64,000 nt of DNA from M3007 sp964646615 (GTDB lineage: Bacteria; Bacteroidota; Bacteroidia; Chitinophagales; Saprospiraceae). Shown here in pieces: positions 8,070 through 14,919 of the stretch. The notes beneath the pieces were generated by a model. That model had not been told where the DNA came from, made no database searches, and saw only the letters and a list, made by a program, of their open reading frames with translations. The first letter of the stretch is position 1; the number at the start of each line of letters is the position of its first letter. The translations under genes and the position numbers were made by a program. The DNA is taken from contig CAZYEV010000014.1 of the NCBI GenBank assembly GCA_964646615.1, forward strand, positions 1-64,000, given 5' to 3'.

Positions 8070-8391
8070 TGCGCCGCTGGTCGGGGATGGTTACCACGAT
8101 GTCGGCGTTATTGTCTAAGATGACGCACTGACATCCTAAGCGGCTTTCCAGGCGCGGATTGATGGCGCGGTCAATGAAATCCTCCTCTTTTTCGGAGATT
8201 TCTTCGAGAAACTCCTCGCCTTTTTCGATGTAAACGTGGCACGTCGAGCAGGCGCACACGCCGCCGCAATTGTGGTTGAGGTGAATATCGAACTCCTCCG
8301 TAATCTCCAAAATCGAGCGTCCCTCCAAATCGCCGGTAATTGTTTTTTCAGGGATGGACGTATCTTCAAAGAGAAAGCGTATCGTAGCCAC
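8050..8391 (-). CDS. [2Fe-2S] ferredoxin, adrenodoxin type
   Basis: A 113-residue ferredoxin. The cluster ligands are visible as C-GGVCACSTC (C-x5-C-x2-C pattern) followed by the fourth cysteine in SRLGCQC about 36 residues later, and the family segment ILDNNADIVVTIPD closes it. Adrenodoxin-type ferredoxins donate electrons in iron-sulfur cluster assembly (Fdx of the ISC system) or to oxygenases. The protein is rich in acidic residues, as expected. Translation starts at GTG 8391, since no ATG is present at the family N-terminus (ATIRF). The 3' end overlaps the convergent membrane-protein gene by 20 nt. No isc genes are in the window. Confidence 0.9.
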   Translation of the reverse strand: MATIRFLFEDTSIPEKTITGDLEGRSILEITEEFDIHLNHNCGGVCACSTCHVYIEKGEEFLEEISEKEEDFIDRAINPRLESRLGCQCVILDNNADIVVTIPDQRRIIGHEH

Positions 8392-8672
8392 GGGTGCGGA
8401 ATGGTTCAGGTGAAATCAGGTGAAAATGTGCGCCCTTAAACACGCCACAAGCGGAAAGGTTGGGGCATGCTGAAGGAGGCATACACTTGCTGGGTACTAA
8501 TGTCCTGCTTGCATGGCCCTTCGGAAGGTTAGATAATGGGCGATGGGCCATCCAGCGGGGTATGGGCTTTTCTATTTTTCGCGTCTCTGAGATGCTATTA
8601 TGCGTTTTTTCTGGAGGCCGCGAATGCGTGAATGGTAGGCGAATTATTTGGGCGTTCGTGGCGGTGCTTTTA

Positions 8673-8797
8673 GAGATATCGCCTTCTCGTTCCTACACCT
8701 CGAGTGAGGCGACATCTCCCTCGGGGAGGTGTCGCCTCGGGGGGGGTATTGTGTCATTCGAGATGTCACCTTCTCGTTCCTCGAAGATGACACCTCG
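8673..8797. repeat. Cluster of three related hairpin repeats
   Basis: Three inverted repeats follow each other. 8673-8685 pairs imperfectly with 8706-8718. 8706-8720 pairs with 8724-8738 over 15 bp with one G-T pair and a 3-nt loop; the first and second hairpins share the arm 8706-8718 and are mutually exclusive. 8759-8773 pairs with 8783-8797 over 15 bp with two G-T pairs. The string CNCCTTCTCGTTCCT occurs at 8680-8694 and 8767-8781. The arms resemble the inverted repeat at 127-161. Confidence 0.8.
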
Positions 8798-8927
8798 GGG
8801 CGCCGCTCAAATTGCGATTGACCTGGTTTCTTGCGCGCGTATTTCAGCGCCATTTTATGGCTTGCAGATGCGACTCTTCGCTGCGTTAATTTAGCGTTAC
8901 CTGTCTGTTGGCCCGATAGCGCTTTCC

Positions 8928-8935
8928 TACCTTTG
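8928..8935 (+). promoter_or_regulatory. -7 box of the TonB receptor gene
   Basis: TACCTTTG, 45 nt before ATG 8981. It follows the hairpin cluster by about 130 nt. Confidence 0.6.
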
Positions 8936-8980
8936 CCGTTCGTTACAGCAAAACTTGTATAACTACCCATTCACGCCTGC

Positions 8981-11731
8981 ATGGCTCGTTTTTTTATTTT
9001 TCTGTTTTTCAGCGTTTTATCGGGCGTTTTGAGCGCTCAAACGGTAACCCTGAGAGGCTTCGTTTCGGATGCTGACAACAATGCGCCCATTGCGGACGCC
9101 TCGGTGGTGCTTTCGCAGAGTGGCCTTTTTGGCGCTACGGATGCACGCGGGCGCTTCATCATTCTCCAGGTTCCGCCGGGCAATTACACGCTGGTGGTCT
9201 CGCGCGCAGGCTATTTGCCGACGGAAGTGGATATTGTCGTTTCGGCAGACAGGGAAGAGCAGATAACGGTGCAGTTGAAACGCGATCCCAAGAGCATTCA
9301 GGCGAACGTAACAGACATTCCTACCATCTTGCTGGAGGAGGCCCAGGAGAGCGACGGCTATGGCGAAATTGCCAACCTGTTGCACTCGGCGCGCGATGTG
9401 TTTCAGACGGCGGCCAACTTTGGTTGGAGTACGTTCCGCTTTCGCGAGCGCGGGTACGACTCGGAGCATTTCCCGCTGTTCCTCAACGGTTTTAATGTGA
9501 ACGACCCTGAGTCGGGCATCACGTTCTTTGGCGAGTTGGGCGGCCTTAACGACGTGCTGCGCGCGCGTCAGAGCGTCATCGGGCTGGAGCCGGCCGAGTT
9601 TGCGTTTTCGGAAATCGGCGGCGCCTCATACATTGATACCCGGGCCAGCATTCAGCGCAAGCAGATACGTGTTTCGCACGCTATCAGCAACCGCACCTAC
9701 CGGCATCGGACGATGCTGACGGCCAACACGGGCCTGATGCCCAAGGGCTGGGCGGTGTCGTTTTCGGCCAGCCGCCGCTGGGCGCAAGAAGGCTGGTACG
9801 AGGGCACTTTCTTCGACGGCTACGCCTATTTTCTTTCGGTGGATAAAAAGTTCAACGAGCGCCACGCCCTCAACCTGACCATCCTCGGCTCGCCGACGGT
9901 GCGCGGCAGGGTAGGAGATACCTTTCAGGAAATGTACGACCTGGCCGGCACCACGCGATACAATCCGTTTTGGGGCTACTGGAACGGCGAAAAGCGCAAC
10001 GGGTATGTTAACCACAGCCACCAACCTATGGCTCTGTTGCGCTACGATTTTAAGCCTGCGCGCCAGACCAGCCTCATGGTGGTGGGCTTTGTGCAGGCGG
10101 GCCGAAATGGCTCTACACGCTTAGACTGGTTCAATGCCAACAACCCGGAGCCGGACTTCAACCGCCGCCTGCCCTCTGCGCTGACCAACCCGGAGCAAGC
10201 TGCTGAGTGGGCGGAAATGCTGCGCCAGAACGAAAACCTCCGCCAGATTGACTGGGCTGGCCTGTGGGAGGCCAATACGATTTCAGTGGAAACGATTGAA
10301 AACGCCAACGGCATCCCGGGCAACAGCGTTACGGGCAAGCGCTCGCAGTACGTGATTGCCGATTTTCGCAGCGACTCGCGCGAATTTGGCCTGAACGCCG
10401 TGCTGCGCCAGTCGCTCAGCCCGCGCTTCACGCTGCACGGCGGCGGCAACTACCACTACTATTTGGGTCGCAACTTCAAGACGGTGGACGACCTGCTGGG
10501 TGGCGACTTCATCGTGGACTGGGATCGCTTCGCCCAGCAAGACGTGCCCGACAACCCCTCGGCCCGCGACAACGACCTGCGCACCCCCAACCGCATCGTG
10601 CGCCAGGGCGAAACGTATGGCTTCGACTATGACGAGACCATCCACAAAGGCATGACCTGGGTGCAGGTGCAGGGCAACCTCAAGCGCCTGTTTGTCTTTG
10701 CTGCCGCCGAAAACCTCTTCACCACGTTCTGGCGCACCGGCCACATGCAAAATGGGCGCTTCCCGGACGAGTCGCTGGGCGACTCCAAGAAACACACCTT
10801 CATTACTTACGGCCTGAAAGCGGGCCTGACCTACAAGCTCAGCGGTCGCCATTATGTGTATGCCCACGGTTTCCACGGCACGCGGGCGCCGCTGTTGCGC
10901 GACATTTTCCTGTCGCCGCGCACGCGCAACCAGGCCATTGACGCCACACCTTACACCATCAACAGCGTGGAGGGCGGCTACCTGTGGCGCGCCCCTCTGG
11001 CCCGCGCACGCCTGACGGGCTACTACACCACCTTCGAGGGCGAATACGACAACTTCTTGTTCTACGCCGCTACTACCGGCGTCTTCGGCTCTACGCTGCT
11101 GACCAACATCAACCGCCGCCACGCGGGCATTGAGGCTGCCGTAGAGGTGCGTCCTGTAACACCCTTGACGCTCACTTTAGCCGGAAACCTCGGCGAATAC
11201 ATCTACACCAACCGCCCTACGCTTTACCTGACCCAGGACAACACCGCCGACGTCATTCTGGACGGCGTAACGGTCTATCAGAAAAACTTTTACGTGCCGC
11301 GCACACCGCAAACGACGGCCTACGCCAGCGCGCGCTACGAGGGCAAACGCTTCTGGTTTGCTTCGCTGACGCTCAACTGGGCCGATAACTCGTGGTTCCT
11401 CTTCGACCAAACGCGCCGCACCGCTGGCTTCGTCGAACCCTTCGAGCGCGGCTCCGACGTATGGAACCTCATCCTCCACCAACAGAAAGCACCCGCAGCC
11501 TTCACGCTGGACTTCTTCGGCGGCAAATCGTGGCGCATACAGCGCAATTACTTCCTCTATTTCAACATCGGCGTCAACAACCTGCTGAACAACACCAACA
11601 TCATCGTCTCCGGACGCGACGCCTATCGGAATGCGTACCGAAACGACACCACGGACCCGCGTCTTTACACCACGCAGGTGCTCTATGCTCCGGGCATCAA
11701 CTACTTCGCCAGTCTGGCCCTTCGTATGTAA
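8981..11731 (+). CDS. TonB-dependent outer-membrane receptor with CarboxypepD-reg-like N-terminus
   Basis: The 916-residue protein has a signal peptide ending near LSAQT. Residues 20-100 form a carboxypeptidase regulatory-like beta-sandwich (TLRGFVSDADNNAPIADASV...GRFIILQVPPGNYTLVVS), which precedes the plug in many Bacteroidota receptors. A plug domain follows to about residue 240, then a 22-strand-type barrel with alternating aromatic strands. The C-terminus ends in an aromatic/Met position (FASLALRM) as expected for barrel insertion by BAM. It imports a ligand across the outer membrane with energy from TonB-ExbBD. No SusD-like gene follows; the next gene is a DUF5689 lipoprotein 64 nt downstream, a common pairing in the phylum. 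The ligand is unknown. Confidence 0.88.
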   Translation: MARFFIFLFFSVLSGVLSAQTVTLRGFVSDADNNAPIADASVVLSQSGLFGATDARGRFIILQVPPGNYTLVVSRAGYLPTEVDIVVSADREEQITVQLKRDPKSIQANVTDIPTILLEEAQESDGYGEIANLLHSARDVFQTAANFGWSTFRFRERGYDSEHFPLFLNGFNVNDPESGITFFGELGGLNDVLRARQSVIGLEPAEFAFSEIGGASYIDTRASIQRKQIRVSHAISNRTYRHRTMLTANTGLMPKGWAVSFSASRRWAQEGWYEGTFFDGYAYFLSVDKKFNERHALNLTILGSPTVRGRVGDTFQEMYDLAGTTRYNPFWGYWNGEKRNGYVNHSHQPMALLRYDFKPARQTSLMVVGFVQAGRNGSTRLDWFNANNPEPDFNRRLPSALTNPEQAAEWAEMLRQNENLRQIDWAGLWEANTISVETIENANGIPGNSVTGKRSQYVIADFRSDSREFGLNAVLRQSLSPRFTLHGGGNYHYYLGRNFKTVDDLLGGDFIVDWDRFAQQDVPDNPSARDNDLRTPNRIVRQGETYGFDYDETIHKGMTWVQVQGNLKRLFVFAAAENLFTTFWRTGHMQNGRFPDESLGDSKKHTFITYGLKAGLTYKLSGRHYVYAHGFHGTRAPLLRDIFLSPRTRNQAIDATPYTINSVEGGYLWRAPLARARLTGYYTTFEGEYDNFLFYAATTGVFGSTLLTNINRRHAGIEAAVEVRPVTPLTLTLAGNLGEYIYTNRPTLYLTQDNTADVILDGVTVYQKNFYVPRTPQTTAYASARYEGKRFWFASLTLNWADNSWFLFDQTRRTAGFVEPFERGSDVWNLILHQQKAPAAFTLDFFGGKSWRIQRNYFLYFNIGVNNLLNNTNIIVSGRDAYRNAYRNDTTDPRLYTTQVLYAPGINYFASLALRM

Positions 11732-11795
11732 AAGGTTTTTGGGGAAAAAACACGTCGGAACTTTTCAAAAAATACTGCTCAACCACTCTCCTTTT

Positions 11796-13214
11796 ATGAA
11801 TAAGCACTGGTTTCGCGCGGCGTGGGTCGCGCTCTTAGCCATCGGCCTTTCGGGCTGCGTAAAACGCGAATTCGACGAACCGCCTGTAGGCGGCGAGCCT
11901 ATCAACGTTACGCCCAACATCTCCATTGCTGCGCTGAAGGCGCTGCACGTAACGCCGGGCGGCTTCGACACCATCAAACAAGACCTCATCATCGGTGGCG
12001 TCGTGGTCATGGACGACCGTTCGGGCAACTACTACAAAAGCCTCGTCATTCAGGACACCAGCGGCGGCATCGAGGTGCGCTTCAACGATGGCTTCCTGTA
12101 CAACCAGTTTCCGGTGGGCCGCCAGATGTTTATCTTCTGCAAAGACCTCATCCTGACGGACTACAACAACCTGACCCAGCTGACGGGCAGCGCGGTGGAG
12201 CAAGGCGGTGTGCTGGACGATATCGGCCTGACCGAGGCCCAGGTGCGCCGCAAAATTGTCAAAGGCCCCATGGTGGGCGCCCCAACACCGCGCACGCTGC
12301 GCATCAACGAGCTGAACAGCAAGCACATCAGCACGCTTATTCGCTTAGAAGGTGTGCAGTTCATCACCGCAGATGTGGGCAAGACGTATGCGGAGCCTAT
12401 CACCAAAAACAGCCTCAACCGCACCCTCATGGACTGCTCGGGCAACAAGCTGGTGCTGCGTTCGAGTGGCTATGCCGACTTCGCCGGACAGCTGACGCCC
12501 ACCGGCAACGGCTCTATCGTGGGCGTTTTGAGCGTATTTGGCACCACGCTGCAGATGTACATCCGCGACCTCAACGACGTGAACATGACCGGCGACCGCT
12601 GCAGCGGCGTGGGCGGGCAACTGATGAGCATCCGCGACCTGCGTTCGCTCTTCACTGGCTCTACCACGCAGGTGCCATCGGACCGCAAAATCCGCGGCGT
12701 CGTCATTTCTGACCGCATCGCCAACAACACGGACGGGCGCAACCTCTTCGTGCAGGCGCTGGACGGCTCGGCGGGCATCGTGGTGCGCTTCACAGCCAAC
12801 CACAGCTACAACCTGGGCGACGAGGTCGAAATAGACATTTCCAGCCAGGAACTCAGCCAGTTCAACGGCTTACTGCAGGTGAACAACGTCGCCGTGGACC
12901 GCTCGGCCGTCGTGGCTTCCGGCCTGACGCCTGTAGTGCGCACCGCCACTATTGCCCAGATAAACGCCAACGGCGAGCAGTGGGAAAGCACGCTGGTGCG
13001 CATTGCAGGTGCCTCTATCTCGGGCCCGGGCACACCGCTCTCTGGAACCAAAACGGTAACGGACGCCACGGGCAATGTCCCCATGTTTACGCGCACCGCT
13101 GCTACCTTTGCCAACGCAACGACGCCTTCTGGCGCCGTAACGTTGACGGCTATCGTTTCCGACTTCAACGGTCGCCAGATTATCCTGCGCAACCTCAACG
13201 ATATTCAGCCCTGA
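11796..13214 (+). CDS. DUF5689 lipoprotein
   Basis: A 472-residue protein with a lipoprotein signal: LLAIGLSGC places the lipidated cysteine near residue 20. Residues 35-290 match the DUF5689 region (SIAALKALH... IGGVVVMDDRSGNYYKSLVIQD...GGIEVRF...NQFPVGRQMFI), which looks like OB-fold beta-barrels. A second related unit occupies about 300-470 (IRDLRSLFTGST...IRGVVISDRIANNTDGRNLFVQALDGSAGIVVRF). So the protein is an internal tandem of two such units. It is probably anchored in the outer membrane and works with the TonB receptor encoded just upstream; ligand and reaction are unknown. ATG 11796 begins the signal peptide; an earlier in-frame extension lies within the receptor gene. Confidence 0.8.
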   Translation: MNKHWFRAAWVALLAIGLSGCVKREFDEPPVGGEPINVTPNISIAALKALHVTPGGFDTIKQDLIIGGVVVMDDRSGNYYKSLVIQDTSGGIEVRFNDGFLYNQFPVGRQMFIFCKDLILTDYNNLTQLTGSAVEQGGVLDDIGLTEAQVRRKIVKGPMVGAPTPRTLRINELNSKHISTLIRLEGVQFITADVGKTYAEPITKNSLNRTLMDCSGNKLVLRSSGYADFAGQLTPTGNGSIVGVLSVFGTTLQMYIRDLNDVNMTGDRCSGVGGQLMSIRDLRSLFTGSTTQVPSDRKIRGVVISDRIANNTDGRNLFVQALDGSAGIVVRFTANHSYNLGDEVEIDISSQELSQFNGLLQVNNVAVDRSAVVASGLTPVVRTATIAQINANGEQWESTLVRIAGASISGPGTPLSGTKTVTDATGNVPMFTRTAATFANATTPSGAVTLTAIVSDFNGRQIILRNLNDIQP

Positions 13215-13216
13215 TA

Positions 13217-13876
13217 TTGAACACCTTGCGTTTGTCCTTCCGCTTGAGGCGCTCTGCGCTGTTAGCCGCTTTTGGGCGGAAGGGCGCGCTGTTGGCCTGG
13301 CTGGCCGTATGTGGTACCTGTATGCCGACGGCCAGCCGGGCACAAATGCCGGACTCTACTGACGTAACGATGCCCTCGGAGCGCCCGGGCTTCTTCCGAC
13401 GTACTTTTGGCAACTACCCCAACCCGCGTACGGCTGTCGTCCTTTCCTTAGCCCTGCCCGGCGCTGGCCAGGTGTACAATAAAAAATGGTGGAAGCTGCC
13501 CATCGTCTATGGCGTGCTGGGTTATCTGGTCTATTCCGAGACGGTCAACGTTCGCCAGTATCGCGTCCTGCGCGACAACTACAAATGGTTAGTGGACGAC
13601 GACCCGACGACCAACCCCACCGAGCCACCCTTCAACCAGATGAGCGCTGCCGCCCTGCGCCAATACCGCGACCAGTGGAAGCGCCGCGTCGAAATGAACG
13701 CGCTGGGCATCGGCCTGGCCTACTTCCTGACTGCCGCCGACGCCTTCGTGGATGCTCATCTGGCGCGCTTCGACGTGGGTGAAAGCCTCAGCGGACAACT
13801 TCGACCCAGCCTGCAACCCGGCCCCGGTGGTATGCCAGCCGTAGGCGTAGGTCTTTCGGTGAGAATGGGGAAGTGA
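13217..13876 (+). CDS. DUF5683 membrane protein
   Basis: A 219-residue protein. After a signal or first membrane segment ending at ASRAQ, residues 65-110 hold the DUF5683 core: NPRTAVVLSLALPGAGQVYNKKWWKLPIVYGVLGYLVYS. The motif PGAGQxYN-KWWK is typical of this Bacteroidota family, whose role is not known. A later segment ALGIGLAYFLTAADAFVDAHL completes the domain. No ATG precedes the signal region. I used TTG 13217, two bases after the stop of the lipoprotein gene, which would couple the two; ATG 13321 is an alternative that would lose the signal sequence. Confidence 0.7.
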   Translation: MNTLRLSFRLRRSALLAAFGRKGALLAWLAVCGTCMPTASRAQMPDSTDVTMPSERPGFFRRTFGNYPNPRTAVVLSLALPGAGQVYNKKWWKLPIVYGVLGYLVYSETVNVRQYRVLRDNYKWLVDDDPTTNPTEPPFNQMSAAALRQYRDQWKRRVEMNALGIGLAYFLTAADAFVDAHLARFDVGESLSGQLRPSLQPGPGGMPAVGVGLSVRMGK

Positions 13877-13897
13877 AGAAAATTAAAGGTGAGTGAC

Positions 13898-13930
13898 AGG
13901 CTCGATAGAGCCCTTCAGGCTTGAGCCTTT
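13898..13930 (+). terminator. Hairpin after the DUF5683 gene
   Basis: AGGCTC (13898-13903) can pair with GAGCCT (13923-13928), followed by TTT. An alternative short stem GGCTC/GAGCC (13899-13903/13908-13912) uses the same left arm. The 3' end abuts the promoter box of ctlX. Confidence 0.4.
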
Positions 13931-13938
13931 TAACTTTG
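13931..13938 (+). promoter_or_regulatory. -7 box of ctlX; mRNA probably leaderless
   Basis: TAACTTTG fits TAnnTTTG. Six bases separate it from ATG 13945, so the transcript should start at or next to the ATG. Confidence 0.6.
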
Positions 13939-13944
13939 AATATC

Positions 13945-14865
13945 ATGCGCAAACAGACTACGTCGTACATTTTAATGGTTCGGCCGGCCCATTTTGGGTT
14001 TAATGAAGAAACGGCTGCCAGCAACGCCTTTCAAACGCGCGACCATCGGCTGACGCCTGCGGAAATTCAGCAGCGTGCGCGCGAAGAGTTCGACCAGTTC
14101 GTCGCTCGCCTGCGCGAGGCGGGCGTGCAGGTGTTGGTCGCCGAAGACTCGGAGCAGCCGGTAAAGCCCGACGCCGTTTTTCCGAACAACTGGGTAACCT
14201 TTCACCAGGAAGGCTTCCTGATTACTTACCCCATGTACGCGCCCACGCGCCGTCTGGAGCGCCGTGAAGAGGTGATACAGGTGGCCCTGCAGGCCGGCTT
14301 TCAGCCGAAAAAGCGGCTGCATTTGGAAAACAACGAGGCCATCGGACGCTATCTCGAAGGGACGGGAAGCATCATTTTTGACCACCCGAACCGCATCGCT
14401 TACGCTTGCCTCAGCCCGCGCACCGATGAGCACCTGTTTCGCGAGCTGTGCACCGTGTTGGAGTATGAGCCGGTGGTATTTCACGCCGTGGATGCTAACG
14501 GCCAGGAGATTTACCACACCAACGTCCTGATGGCCTTAGGCGAGACGTTTGTTGTCATCTGTTTAGACACGGTGCGCGACGCCGCCGAGCGCGCCTTGCT
14601 GGAAGAAAAGTTCCGCACCACGGGCAAGGAAATCGTGCCGATTACCCTGGAGCAAATGCAGGCCTTTGCCGGCAACATGCTTCAGGTGCGCAACGACCGC
14701 GGTGAGACCTTTCTGGTCATGTCGGAGCAGGCCTTCCGCGCCCTGACGCCCGAACAGGTGCAGACGCTGGAAAAGCACACCCGGCTGCTGCACAGCCCGC
14801 TGTACACCATCGAAACCTACGGCGGCGGCAGTGCCCGCTGCATGATGGCAGAGGTGTTTATGTAA
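13945..14865 (+). CDS. ctlX: CtlX-type citrulline/amidine hydrolase (amidinotransferase fold)
   Basis: A 306-residue member of the guanidine-modifying superfamily, close to citrulline utilisation hydrolase CtlX and related to arginine deiminase and DDAH. Visible marks are MVRPAHFGFN, DAVFPNNWVTFH (substrate-binding Asp), EGTGSIIFDH (acid and base), YHTNVLMALGE with the catalytic histidine, AGNMLQV, and GGGSARCMMAEVF with the nucleophile Cys299. All catalytic positions are kept, so the enzyme should be active. It hydrolyses a guanidino or ureido compound in the cytoplasm; the actual substrate could be citrulline or a relative. The ATG was chosen because the promoter box excludes the upstream TTG at 13921. 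Confidence 0.85.
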   Translation: MRKQTTSYILMVRPAHFGFNEETAASNAFQTRDHRLTPAEIQQRAREEFDQFVARLREAGVQVLVAEDSEQPVKPDAVFPNNWVTFHQEGFLITYPMYAPTRRLERREEVIQVALQAGFQPKKRLHLENNEAIGRYLEGTGSIIFDHPNRIAYACLSPRTDEHLFRELCTVLEYEPVVFHAVDANGQEIYHTNVLMALGETFVVICLDTVRDAAERALLEEKFRTTGKEIVPITLEQMQAFAGNMLQVRNDRGETFLVMSEQAFRALTPEQVQTLEKHTRLLHSPLYTIETYGGGSARCMMAEVFM

Positions 14866-14919
14866 TGAAAGCGCCGGCAAGACCCTAAACGCCTGTTTGC
14901 TCACCCAAACCGCTTGGTT

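Larger units (their letters stand above)
8392..8980. other. Intergenic region of 589 nt with hairpin repeats, no gene seen
   Basis: No reading frame here looks like a protein. 8392-8670 holds nothing I recognise beyond a short tandem CAGGTGAAA (8408-8427). 8673-8797 contains a cluster of hairpins described separately. The promoter box of the TonB receptor gene is at 8928-8935. Confidence 0.6.

Noticed and set aside
10283..11122. A 279-codon open frame opposite the TonB receptor gene
   Set aside because: Antisense shadow; no hydrophobic, domain or start-site support.
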